From contig NZ_JAWDIR010000022.1 in assembly GCF_046156265.1 (NCBI RefSeq), forward strand, positions 248,001 to 312,000: DNA of 64,000 nucleotides, in the 5' to 3' direction. A model generated the notes under the pieces. That model was not told the origin of the DNA and ran no database searches. It saw nothing but the letters and a program-made list of their open reading frames with translations. Position 1 is the stretch's first letter. Every line of letters starts with the position of its first letter. Origin of the DNA: CAMDHY01 sp046156265. Its GTDB lineage: Bacteria > Pseudomonadota > Alphaproteobacteria > Rhizobiales > Segnochrobactraceae. This document shows positions 32,921 to 41,736 of the stretch, piece by piece. Both the position numbers and the translations under genes were made by a program.

Positions 32921-35344
32921 TCAGGAGATGAGGACGCGCTCCCGCATCCAGTCGGCCGCCACCGCCCCCGGCATCGGGCGGCCGAAGAGGAAGCCCTGGC
33001 CGAACTCGCAACCGGCGGCGATGAGCAGCGCCGCCTGCTCCGCCGTCTCGACCCCCTCGGCGACGACCGACATGCCGAGCTCCCGCGCCAGCGCCGCGAT
33101 CGCCCGAACGATCGCCGCCTCGCGGCGGTCGCGGGCGATTTCGGCGACGAACGAGCGGTCGATCTTCACCCGGTCGACCGGCAGGCGGTTGAGGTGGGTC
33201 AGGGACGCCTGGCCGGTTCCGAAGTCGTCGAGGACGATCGAGACGCCGAGATCGTGCAGGCCATTGATCGTGCCGACCACGCCACCGGCACGCGGACGCA
33301 GCGTGACGCTCTCCGTGACCTCGAGCTCGAGGCGGTGCGGGGGGACCTCGAGGCGGGCGAGCAGATCGGCGACGTCGGCGCGGGCGCGGCCCCCGGCGAG
33401 ATGGCCGGCGCCGAGATTGACGGCGAGGCGACCCGGCTCGAGCCCGGCGTCGAGCCAGCCGCGCAGTTGCGCCAGCGCCTGTGCCAGCACGTGGGCGCCG
33501 AGCACGGCGCCGAGGCCGGCGGCATCGGCAAGCTCGACGAAGTCGTCCGGCTGGACGAGCCCGCGGGCCTCGTGGCGCCAGCGCACCAGGGCCTCGAACC
33601 CGGCGAGGCGGCCATCGGTCAGGGTGACGATCGGCTGATAGTGCACCTCGATGGCGCCGCTTTCGATGGCACCGGGCAATTCGGCCGCCACCCACCGTCG
33701 CGCGTCGCGCGCCGCGCGCATCTCCGGCGTGTAGACCGCGACCTTGCCGCCCCCCTCGAGCTTCGCCGATTGCAGCGCGAGGTCGGCGTTCTGCTGCAGC
33801 GTCTCCGGGCTGTCGCCCTGCTCCGGCCACGTCGCGAGCCCGATGCTCGCCCCGAGATGGACGGTGGCGCCCTCGATCTGCACCGGAGCCGCGACGCGCT
33901 CCAGCACCGCATCGGCACGCTGCCGGAGCGCGGCGGCGTCGCGGCCGACGAGGATCAGGCCGAACTCGTCTCCTCCGAGGCGCGCGACCATCTCGCCGGA
34001 CCGGGCGGCGGCGGCCAGGCGCCGGCCGACCTCCACCAGCACGGCGTCGCCGGCATCGTGACCGTAGCGGTCGTTGATCTCCTTGAAGCCGTCGAGGTCG
34101 AGCACCGCGATGGAGCCGCCGGTCTCCCTGTCGCGCAGCATCGCCTCGATCAGGACCTCGCCGAAGCGGACGCGGTTGGCGAGGCGGGTGACGCTGTCGT
34201 GCATGGCGAGATAGTCGATGCGCTGGCGGGCGCGGACCTCCTCGGAAATGTCGCGCGCCACGCCGACGATCTCGGCGATGCGGCCGCTTTCGTCGCGGCG
34301 GGCGGCGAAGCGCGTCCAGACATGGCGCTGACGTCCGGACGCCAGCTCGAGGCGCGACACCGCCTCGGCGCCGCCGCCATGCGCCACGACACGGTCGAGC
34401 GCCGCCGCGAACCGCGTGTCGCCGTCGCCGAGCAGGCTGCGCAACTGCTCGCCGGTGATGGTGGAGCGTCCGAAGCCAAACATCGCGGCGAGCTGTGCCG
34501 ACAGCGTCGCCTCGTCGGTGGCGACGTCGAGCCGCCAGTCGCCGAGCCGGGCGATCTGCTGTGCCTCGGTGAGGCGGCGCTCGCGTTCGGCGACACTCGC
34601 CTCCGCCGATTTCAGCGCCGTGACGTCGCGCTCGTTGACGAGCACGCAGGGCTTGCCGGTGACGGGATCGGTGACGGCGCGGGCGTCGAGGCCGTGCCAG
34701 CGCGGGCCGTCGGCCGTGCGCACGCCGACGATGGCGTTGACCGGCATGCCGGCCTGCAGCTGCTTCCACATCGTGACCGCCTCCACCAGCGAGGCGAAGC
34801 GGTCGGTGAAGCGATGCTCCTCGCCCGGATAGGCGCGCGTGGCCGCGGGGTTGCGAAACAGCACCCGGCCGAGGTCGTCGTAGAGCGTGGCGAGCACGCT
34901 CGCGTAGCGCATCGCCTCGGCGGCGCGGCGGTCGATCGGGTCGACGGCACTCGGGGCCGCCTCGAAGAGCATCCCGAGCCTGCCGTCGTCGAGCCGCACG
35001 CCCGAGATCGTTCCGTCGACGGTGACGGGGTTTCCGAGCGGATAGAAGGTCCAGCGGTCGACCACCCGCTCGCCGCGGCCGATGCGGGAAAACAGGGCGT
35101 CGACGCGGGCCCGCGACGTCTGCGACATGTCGGCGTGGCTGCGCTCGGCCAGCTCCTCGATCGTCTCGCACCCCCAGAAGCGCAGGCCGGCGGCGTTGGC
35201 GTAGACGTTGCTTGCGCGCTCCCGGTCGTGGACCCAGACGGGGATCGAGACGAGATCGAGCGCCGCGGCCGCGGCGAACGAGAACGACGGCAGCGCAGCC
35301 GCGGTCTGCGGATCGGCCTCGATCTCGGGGGCTGGCTCGCTCAT
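32921..35344 (-). CDS. PAS-GGDEF-EAL c-di-GMP signalling protein
   Basis: About 807 residues with no obvious membrane span. PAS-like modules lie at ~30-150, ~165-285 and ~300-405 (VWVHDRERASNVYANAAGLR, QIARLGDWRLD, GRIAEIVGVARDISEE). GGDEF (~415-570) keeps the cyclase motif in MVARLGGDEFGLILVG, with RSGE upstream where inhibitory I-sites read RxxD. EAL (~585-800) keeps GFEALVRWRHEA, VTESVTL, SIVLDDFGTGQASL, KIDRSFV and AEGVETAEQA, so phosphodiesterase activity is likely. It may make or break c-di-GMP by signal. ATG 35344 is chosen although the ribosome site is weak; an upstream extension to 35578 is possible. It converges on the FUSC-GH114 gene. Confidence 0.88.
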   Translation of the reverse strand: MSEPAPEIEADPQTAAALPSFSFAAAAALDLVSIPVWVHDRERASNVYANAAGLRFWGCETIEELAERSHADMSQTSRARVDALFSRIGRGERVVDRWTFYPLGNPVTVDGTISGVRLDDGRLGMLFEAAPSAVDPIDRRAAEAMRYASVLATLYDDLGRVLFRNPAATRAYPGEEHRFTDRFASLVEAVTMWKQLQAGMPVNAIVGVRTADGPRWHGLDARAVTDPVTGKPCVLVNERDVTALKSAEASVAERERRLTEAQQIARLGDWRLDVATDEATLSAQLAAMFGFGRSTITGEQLRSLLGDGDTRFAAALDRVVAHGGGAEAVSRLELASGRQRHVWTRFAARRDESGRIAEIVGVARDISEEVRARQRIDYLAMHDSVTRLANRVRFGEVLIEAMLRDRETGGSIAVLDLDGFKEINDRYGHDAGDAVLVEVGRRLAAAARSGEMVARLGGDEFGLILVGRDAAALRQRADAVLERVAAPVQIEGATVHLGASIGLATWPEQGDSPETLQQNADLALQSAKLEGGGKVAVYTPEMRAARDARRWVAAELPGAIESGAIEVHYQPIVTLTDGRLAGFEALVRWRHEARGLVQPDDFVELADAAGLGAVLGAHVLAQALAQLRGWLDAGLEPGRLAVNLGAGHLAGGRARADVADLLARLEVPPHRLELEVTESVTLRPRAGGVVGTINGLHDLGVSIVLDDFGTGQASLTHLNRLPVDRVKIDRSFVAEIARDRREAAIVRAIAALARELGMSVVAEGVETAEQAALLIAAGCEFGQGFLFGRPMPGAVAADWMRERVLIS

Positions 35345-35662
35345 CTTTGGATTCGGCTCGGTTCGGCGTGGGGGCCGGATGAGGGAATCGTCGCACGATC
35401 GGACCGCCCCGTCGAGATCGCCGCAGGCTGCGAACCTTGACTTCGCCCTCGTCAAGGCGCATCTGAGCCACGTCGCATCAAGCGGCACGTGCGCCCCGGC
35501 CGCGTGAACGAGCATCCTTATGGACGCCGATTCGCCGGGAGACGCCCTGATCGACCTTTCCAGAATTGCCCAAGTCACGCGGGGCGTTCGCCACCCCGCG
35601 GCGCCGATCGTCCGTCACCTTCGTGACGGGCGCCGCGCCCGTGATTCGAGAAGAGACTTCCT
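35345..35662. other. Intergenic region with a hairpin in the helicase leader
   Basis: About 318 bases between the divergent GGDEF-EAL and RNA helicase genes, presumably holding both promoters. A perfect 7-bp hairpin (CCGTCAC at 35612-35618, GTGACGG at 35623-35629, loop CTTC) lies 33 bases before the helicase TTG and would be in its 5' leader. No other feature was recognised. Confidence 0.5.
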
Positions 35663-37180
35663 TTGACCGATTTTGCCACGCTCGGACTGTCGCCCGCCCT
35701 CCTCCAGGTGCTGGCCGCCGAGGGCTACACCCAGCCGACGCCGATTCAGGCGCAGGCGATTCCGCATCTTCTGACCGGCCGTGACCTGCTGGGCATCGCC
35801 CAGACCGGCACCGGCAAGACCGCCGCCTTCGCCCTGCCGATCCTGCAGCGCCTCGCCGCCAACCCGCGCAAGCCCTCCCGCGGCACCTGCCGCGTGCTGG
35901 TGCTGTCCCCGACGCGCGAGCTCGCCAGCCAGATCGCCGAGAGCTTCCGCACCTATGCCGGCACGATGCCGCTCGGCGTCGCGGTGATCTTCGGCGGCGT
36001 CGGCTACAAGCCGCAGACCGACCGGCTCGCCCGGGGCGTCGACGTGCTCGTCGCCACCCCCGGCCGCCTGATCGACCACCTCGACCAGCGCACCCTCGAC
36101 CTCTCCAAGACCGAGGTGCTGGTGCTCGACGAGGCGGACCGCATGCTCGACATGGGCTTCATCCGCGACATCCGGAAGATCACCGGCAAGCTGCCGCGCG
36201 AGCGCCACAGCCTGTTCTTCTCGGCGACGATGCCGAGCGAGGTCAGCGGGCTCGTCGCCGACCTGCTGCGCGATCCGGTGCGCGTCGAGGTGACGCCGGT
36301 CTCCACCACCGCCGAGCGCATCGCCCAGCGCGTGATCTTCGTCGAGACCGGCCGCAAGCGCGCCCTGCTCGGCGACGTCATCCGCGAGGAGAAGCCCGCC
36401 CGGACGCTCGTCTTCACCCGCACCAAGCACGGCGCCGACAAGGTCGTCAAAAGCCTGGAGCAGGAGGGCATCGCCTCGGTCGCCATCCACGGCAACAAGA
36501 GCCAGAACCAGCGCGAGAAGGCTCTCGAGAGCTTCCGCTCCGGCCAGGCGCCGATCCTGATCGCCACCGACATCGCCGCCCGCGGCATCGACGTCGACGG
36601 CATCACCCACGTCGTCAACTTCGACCTGCCGAACATCCCGGAGTCCTACGTCCACCGCATCGGCCGCACCGCGCGCGCCGGCGCCGAGGGCGTGGCGATC
36701 TCCTTCTGCGATGCCGAGGAGCGGGCGTTCCTGCGCGACATCGAGCGGCTCACCCGCCAGCAGATCCCGACGACCGACCGCCGCATCGCCGGCGGCGAGT
36801 CGCTCGAGACCCGCGAGGCGACCGAGACCAACGGCCGCCGTGGCGGTGGCCAGCGTGGCGGCGGGCGTCCCCCGCAGGGCCGCTCCGGCCAGCGCGCCGG
36901 CGGTGGTGGCGGTGGCCAGCGCAGCGACCAGCAGCAGCGCGGTGCGCCGCGGGCCGACAAGCCGCGCGACGAGCGCAGCGCCAGTGCCCCCGGTCGTCCG
37001 CGTGACGACCGCCGCGGCGGTGCGAAGCCGGCAGCCGGTGCGGGCGACGGCCGCGGTCCGCGCAAGGGCGGCCAGCAGCCGCGCGGCCGCAGCGACGATC
37101 GCCGCAGCCGTGACGGCGCCGGTGCCAGCGCCGACATCGGCGGCATGGCCTTCCTGCAGACGCCGCGCCGCGGTGGCTGA
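35663..37180 (+). CDS. rhlE: RhlE-type DEAD-box RNA helicase with RGG-rich tail
   Basis: A 505-residue helicase. Core motifs in order: Q motif GYTQPTPIQAQAIPHLL, AQTGTGKTAAFALP (I), PTRELASQI (Ia), TPGRLIDHL (Ib), VLDEADRMLDMGF (II), FFSATMP (III), VFTRTKHGADKVV (IV), ATDIAARGIDVDG (V) and HRIGRTARAG (VI). The last ~120 residues are Gly/Arg-rich (GGGQRSDQQQRGAPRADKPR and similar), an RNA-binding low-complexity tail as in RhlE proteins. It remodels RNA during ribosome assembly or decay, often at low temperature. The start is TTG 35663 after AAGAGAC; no better ATG fits the Q-motif spacing. A hairpin in the leader and a downstream terminator frame it as a single-gene unit. Confidence 0.9.
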   Translation: MTDFATLGLSPALLQVLAAEGYTQPTPIQAQAIPHLLTGRDLLGIAQTGTGKTAAFALPILQRLAANPRKPSRGTCRVLVLSPTRELASQIAESFRTYAGTMPLGVAVIFGGVGYKPQTDRLARGVDVLVATPGRLIDHLDQRTLDLSKTEVLVLDEADRMLDMGFIRDIRKITGKLPRERHSLFFSATMPSEVSGLVADLLRDPVRVEVTPVSTTAERIAQRVIFVETGRKRALLGDVIREEKPARTLVFTRTKHGADKVVKSLEQEGIASVAIHGNKSQNQREKALESFRSGQAPILIATDIAARGIDVDGITHVVNFDLPNIPESYVHRIGRTARAGAEGVAISFCDAEERAFLRDIERLTRQQIPTTDRRIAGGESLETREATETNGRRGGGQRGGGRPPQGRSGQRAGGGGGGQRSDQQQRGAPRADKPRDERSASAPGRPRDDRRGGAKPAAGAGDGRGPRKGGQQPRGRSDDRRSRDGAGASADIGGMAFLQTPRRGG

Positions 37181-37212
37181 ACGACCTCGATCGAACCCGA
37201 TCGAAAGACAGA

Positions 37213-37240
37213 CGCTGGCCCCCTGGGGCCGGCGTTTTCG
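37213..37240 (+). terminator. Rho-independent terminator after the RNA helicase gene
   Basis: CGCTGGCC (37213-37220) pairs with GGCCGGCG (37227-37234) with one G-T wobble and a 6-base loop, followed by TTTTCGTTT. It lies about 33 bases after the helicase stop. Confidence 0.75.
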
Positions 37241-37300
37241 TTTGCGCAGGGCACTGGTACGGCCGGCAGCCAGTTCTGACGGCCACCCGTCCGACGGCCC

Positions 37301-38620
37301 TCAGCGCTCTTCGAGCCCGCACCACGCGGCGGTGAAGCGGGTAAGCACGCGGGCGACCTCCATCAGGCTGTCGATCAACACCCACTCGTCGATGCCGTGC
37401 AGGTTGCCGCCGACCGGGCCGTAGCAGGTCGCCGGCATGCCGCCGTAGAGCGTGAAGAAGCGCACGTCCGTCGTCGCCGTCGAGGCGAGCCGGGCCGGCT
37501 CTGCCCCCGTCACCGCCCGATGGACCTCGGCGAGACCGGCCATGAGATCCGAATCCGGGTCGACGACGCACCCCTCCGCCTGGAAGCCGCGCCACGTCAC
37601 GTCGGCGCGAATGCCGGCGAGGCCCGCCTCCTCCGCCACCGCCTCGGCCACCGCCCTCTGCAGGGCATCGCGAACCTCGGCGAGCGGCGTGCCGGGATAG
37701 AAGCCCACACGCACCGTCATCACCGCCTCGCACGGCACCGTCGACGCCCAGTCGCCGCCGGCGATGCGGCCGAGGTTGAAGTTCACCGGGTGGCGGTGGT
37801 CGGCCCACGCCGGATGGCGCGACGCCGGCTCGTTCCACGCCGCTTCCAGCCGCTTCAGCCGCGAGAACAGCGCATAGGCCGCCTCGATGGCGTTGGCGCC
37901 GGCCGAGGTGTCGAGCACGTGCGCCGGCTTGCCCGTCAGCCGCACGCCCATCCACATGACGCCGAGCTGCGCCGTCATCAGCGACTGGTGGAACGGCTCG
38001 GGGATGATCGCCGCGTCGGCGCGGTAGCCGCGGGCGAGGCAGGCGAGCGCACCATTGCCGGTGCACTCCTCCTCGATCACCGACTGCAGGGTCACCGGCG
38101 CCGCCGGCGCCAGCCCGAGCGCCGCAAGTGCCTCCAGTACCGTGATGTTGGCGACGAGGCCCGCCTTCATGTCGGCGCCGCCGCGGCCGTAGAGGCGACC
38201 GTCGCGGACGCTCGGCGAGAACGGCGGGCTCGCCCACAGCTCCGCCGGACCTGGCGGCACCACGTCGATGTGGCCATTGAGGATGAGAGACCGCCCACCG
38301 CCCTGCCCTCGCGCCGCCGTCCCGCGCGGCGTGTGGACGCCGACGACGTTGTCGCGGCCCTGGTAGGTGTGGTGGACAGGCGGGGAAAACCCCGGCGTGC
38401 CGTCGAGCACCGCCGGGTCGACCTCGAAGCGGTCGACGGCGAGGCCGAGGCCGGCATAGGTCTCCGCCATCAACGCCTGCGCGCCAGCCTCGCGCCCAAG
38501 GGTGCTGTCCTCGGCGACCAGCGCCGACAGCCGCGCCACGACACGCTCGCGCAGGCCTTCGACGGCGGCGTCGAGGTCCGCCGCGAGGCCCGCGTCCAGT
38601 CCGGCCACCACTGTCGACAT
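37301..38620 (-). CDS. M20 family metallopeptidase (ArgE/DapE/acylase type)
   Basis: A 439-residue di-zinc hydrolase. Metal and catalytic residues fit the family: His in SLILNGHIDVVPPGPAE, Asp in GRGGADMKAGLVANI, the Glu pair in VIEEECTGNGALACL, Glu in AAIIPEPFHQSL, and His in GGNLHGIDEWVLID near the C-terminus. A dimerisation insert of the usual kind lies at ~190-310 (LTGKPAHVLDTSAGANAIEA, IAGGDWASTVPCEAVMTVRV). It hydrolyses an N-acyl amino acid or dipeptide-like substrate, with exact specificity unknown. ATG 38620 has GGAGG nearby; upstream codons are not conserved. It is a single gene between the helicase terminator and tRNA-Pro. Confidence 0.9.
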   Translation of the reverse strand: MSTVVAGLDAGLAADLDAAVEGLRERVVARLSALVAEDSTLGREAGAQALMAETYAGLGLAVDRFEVDPAVLDGTPGFSPPVHHTYQGRDNVVGVHTPRGTAARGQGGGRSLILNGHIDVVPPGPAELWASPPFSPSVRDGRLYGRGGADMKAGLVANITVLEALAALGLAPAAPVTLQSVIEEECTGNGALACLARGYRADAAIIPEPFHQSLMTAQLGVMWMGVRLTGKPAHVLDTSAGANAIEAAYALFSRLKRLEAAWNEPASRHPAWADHRHPVNFNLGRIAGGDWASTVPCEAVMTVRVGFYPGTPLAEVRDALQRAVAEAVAEEAGLAGIRADVTWRGFQAEGCVVDPDSDLMAGLAEVHRAVTGAEPARLASTATTDVRFFTLYGGMPATCYGPVGGNLHGIDEWVLIDSLMEVARVLTRFTAAWCGLEER

Positions 38621-38886
38621 CGCTTCCTCCACGCCCGCCAGCACCGCAGGGGCGCCGGTCCCGGCTTCTGCAATACGCCGCGCCCGCTTGGCGGGGAAGC
38701 GCAGCCGACTGGCCGATGCACGACGCGAGGACGGACGACGGGGCCAAGGACGGGGGTACGGGCAGAGCGTTGGCAGGAGTGGCCATACCGGCCGTCCGTG
38801 GACTTTCGCCCGTGGGCGGGCGGATCCGACGCCCGCGCATTGCCGGCTTGCCGCCACGGTGCGCGTCCGATAGGAGTGTCGCCGAT

Positions 38887-38963
38887 CGGAGTGTAGCGCA
38901 GCCTGGTAGCGCACCTGACTGGGGGTCAGGGGGTCGTCGGTTCGAATCCGGCCACTCCGACCA
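38887..38963 (+). tRNA. tRNA-Pro (GGG)
   Basis: A 7-bp acceptor stem (CGGAGTG with CACTCCG), a D-arm (TAGCGCAGCCTGGTAGCGCA), and an anticodon stem CCTGA/TCAGG around the loop CTGGGGG with GGG at positions 34-36. The T-arm contains GGTTCGAATCC, and the discriminator A and CCA are encoded. It lies between the M20 gene and the exported FG-GAP gene, with no direct repeat of its 3' end noticed. Confidence 0.97.
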
Positions 38964-39031
38964 TCACTTCCCCTCTGCCACAAAGCAATTGTCCGACGCT
39001 GTTACGGCGGCGGCCTCCGCGCGGCCTCGCC

Positions 39032-41548
39032 CTATTCGCCGCCTTGGCCAGGGACGAGATAGGCGGAACCCGCCCTTTGCCGTCCGTGAGGATCGGCCTC
39101 GGGGGCCCCGATCAGGAGCGCGCCGCGCCCGTCGGCGCCGGACACCATCGCGAGGGACGTGCCGAATCCGTCGCCCGGATCGGCGGCCCGGATGGCGAAT
39201 CCATCGAGACCGTCGATCGTCGCCGGTCCGAAGGTCCCGGCGCGGCGAACGTCACGTCCGTAGAGGATGAGGACCGTTCCCCGCTGGGTCCCCGAAGGTG
39301 ACGACAGCGCGACATCCGCCAGTCCGTCATCGTCCAGATCGGCCACCTCGGACACCGTGAGGTTACCGGACAGGTTGAGAATCTGGTTGGTTGGCGGCAC
39401 GCGCAGGTCGAGCGTCCCGCCGTAGCCGTCGGCACTTCCATAGATGAGCCGCGACTTGTAGACGGCACTGTCAACGAAGCCCGTGCCGGGCGAGGTCAGG
39501 ATGTCACCGAGGCCATCGCCGTCGACGTCACCGCCGGTGATCCAGTTGCCGATCACCTGCTCGAACCAGCCGAGAATCCGGAAGCCGTAGCTGGCCGGAT
39601 CGGCACTGGCGTCAAAGGTCGCCGGAAAAGCACCCTCGCGCCCATAGACGACATGGATTGCGCCGGTGATGTCCTCCTCGTCGTCGCCGCGGCGGACGAC
39701 GCCGTTGGCACCGATTGCGACATCGTCGATCCCGTCCCCGTTGACGTCACCCACCCCGGCGACGCGCCGCGTCCCCTGATGCCCGAACGTCTGGACGCCG
39801 AGGAAGCGGAACCCGTCGCTGCCGGCGAGCGTGTCCCAGCTTTCGCGGCTGGCAAGGCCGACGCTGCCGAAGACGACAGCGGCATTGCCGCCGGAATCGA
39901 CGATGAGATCGGCAATGCCGTCGTCGTTGACGTCGCCGGCAGCCGCCACGCTGTAGACGGTCTCGTCGAACTCGAGGACGGCCCCGTCCGCCTCGGCGAA
40001 CGTGGCGAGGTCGAGGGTGGCCGGGAGGTCGGCGCCACCGAAAAGGATGTAGAGGCGGGCAGCGTCCGCCACGGCGACATCGGCGAAACCGTCGCCGTTC
40101 ACATCGCCGAGGCCAGCGATCGGCCTCTCCAACCCGGGGCCTGGCGCCAGGATGGTTACGCCGCCGCCGCCGCCGAGGCTGCGGAGATCCTGTGTCGTCG
40201 GCCAGCCCTCGGTCGGGCCGAAAACAAGATGGGCGACGCCCCGATCGTCCACTCCCGATCGCGCCCTCGCCGCGATGAGGATGTCCTGGCGTCCGTCGCC
40301 ATCGACGTCACCGGCCGCAGCGACCGAAGCCCCCGCGCCGCCTTCTGCCGCGGCCCCGTCAAAACGGTGGGCGCCCGCAGCGAAAAGATCCGCGAGGTCG
40401 ACGGCGGCCGGCGCCGGCTGGACCGTCACTTCGAGCACGTCGCTGGTGCGGCCGGCGGCGCTCGCGGTGAGGCGGTGCACGCCGACCGGTAGGGCCAGCG
40501 CCGTCAACGCCCAGTTCCCGCCGCCGTCGGCCCTCGTGGTCGCGCGGATCCCGGCGCCGTCGCTCACCGTCACCCGCGCGAGCGGCGAGGCGGTCCCGGC
40601 GAAGCCCGGCTGCGGGTTGCGGGTAACGTTGTCGTCCGAGCGGCTGGTGTCCGACGACGGCGGAAGGTCGATGGTGACCGGCCGCGCGGCACTCTCGTCG
40701 GTTATGACCTTAACCGCAGCCGACAGGCCGCTCTGGTTGCCGGCGACGTCGGTCGCGAAGGACGAGAACCGGTAAGTGCCGGGAGAGAGCGGCGGCGCGG
40801 TGAACGACCAGCGCCCATCGCCGCCCGCTTCGGCGGTGCCGAGGATGGTCGATCGTTCCAGAATGCTGACGATCGCGCCGGCGGTCGTCCGTCCTCTGAC
40901 GGTTGGCGTGGGAGTGTAGAGCCCGCCGCCCACGGCGAGCGTCGGCACCTTCGGCGGCATCGTGTCGACGACGGCTGTCACGGCCTCGGACATGGCCGTG
41001 CCGACCCGCGCCCGGAGCTTGTGCTTGCCGTCCCGTAGCGTCGGCAACGTCAGCGTCCAGGAGCCCAGTTTCGAAGCAGTCGTGGTGCCGAGCACCTTGA
41101 CGCCGTCGAGGACGGAGACCTTCGCCCTTGGCTGCGCAGTACCGGCGACCGTCGGTGTCGCGTCCCTGGTTATCCCGTCGCTCGCCGAGGCGCCCGTGTC
41201 GGAACGTGGACGGATCATGATTGTCGGAGCGATGCGTGGACGCCCGGCTATTGGCAGGACAAGGCGCGAAGCTTCGCCGTTGCCGACCATGTCTGTGGCT
41301 CCTGCGACGAACTGATGCTCGGCAAAGGAGCGTTGAGGAGCGGGCAGCGACCAGGGACTCGTATCGATGGCCAGCGAGCTTTCGGCCTGCGCGGCTGTGC
41401 CGGCACCGCCGAGCGTCATGATGATGACGGGGGCACAGCCGGCAACGATCAGCTGCCTCGCCGTTCGCCAGACCTGCCTGGGACGATAGAGATGCAATGG
41501 ACGCCTCTCGATGCCGCCGGGATGAGTGACACTCCCTGATTGCATCAT
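39032..41548 (-). CDS. Large exported FG-GAP/Ig-like repeat protein
   Basis: An 838-residue secreted protein. A long basic N-region and hydrophobic core (QLIVAGCAPVIIMTLGGAGT, cut near AQAES) form the export signal. Residues ~95-360 are three Ig-like modules of the bacterial adhesin kind (PTVAGTAQPRAKVSVLDG, PTVRGRTTAGAIVSILE, PGFAGTASPLARVTVSDG). Residues ~390-838 form an FG-GAP beta-propeller with six or seven blades, each with an Asp-rich calcium loop: DVDGDGRQDI, DVNGDGFADV, DVNDDGIADL, DVNGDGIDDV, DVDGDGLGDI and DLDDDGLADV. Such proteins bind calcium and partners at the cell surface. The start at ATG 41548 (two tandem ATGs) has a poor ribosome site and could differ. Not in an operon. Confidence 0.82.
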   Translation of the reverse strand: MMQSGSVTHPGGIERRPLHLYRPRQVWRTARQLIVAGCAPVIIMTLGGAGTAAQAESSLAIDTSPWSLPAPQRSFAEHQFVAGATDMVGNGEASRLVLPIAGRPRIAPTIMIRPRSDTGASASDGITRDATPTVAGTAQPRAKVSVLDGVKVLGTTTASKLGSWTLTLPTLRDGKHKLRARVGTAMSEAVTAVVDTMPPKVPTLAVGGGLYTPTPTVRGRTTAGAIVSILERSTILGTAEAGGDGRWSFTAPPLSPGTYRFSSFATDVAGNQSGLSAAVKVITDESAARPVTIDLPPSSDTSRSDDNVTRNPQPGFAGTASPLARVTVSDGAGIRATTRADGGGNWALTALALPVGVHRLTASAAGRTSDVLEVTVQPAPAAVDLADLFAAGAHRFDGAAAEGGAGASVAAAGDVDGDGRQDILIAARARSGVDDRGVAHLVFGPTEGWPTTQDLRSLGGGGGVTILAPGPGLERPIAGLGDVNGDGFADVAVADAARLYILFGGADLPATLDLATFAEADGAVLEFDETVYSVAAAGDVNDDGIADLIVDSGGNAAVVFGSVGLASRESWDTLAGSDGFRFLGVQTFGHQGTRRVAGVGDVNGDGIDDVAIGANGVVRRGDDEEDITGAIHVVYGREGAFPATFDASADPASYGFRILGWFEQVIGNWITGGDVDGDGLGDILTSPGTGFVDSAVYKSRLIYGSADGYGGTLDLRVPPTNQILNLSGNLTVSEVADLDDDGLADVALSSPSGTQRGTVLILYGRDVRRAGTFGPATIDGLDGFAIRAADPGDGFGTSLAMVSGADGRGALLIGAPEADPHGRQRAGSAYLVPGQGGE

Positions 41549-41736
41549 CGTCCGGCCCGCGCCCGACGTCCATGGCGCCGCGGACCGTCGCGTCCGAGCA
41601 GGACTCGCTGCCGCCACCGCCGTCCGGATCAACGGACGGCGCCTCAACTCGGAAAGGCAGCGAGCGATCCCCGTGACGGATCAGGTCGGACGCAAAACCC
41701 GAGCGGCGCCAAACACAGCTCGGCGAGCAACCCCTA

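Noticed and set aside
33194..35440. 748-residue plus-strand open frame opposite the GGDEF-EAL gene
   Set aside because: Antisense shadow without recognisable motifs.
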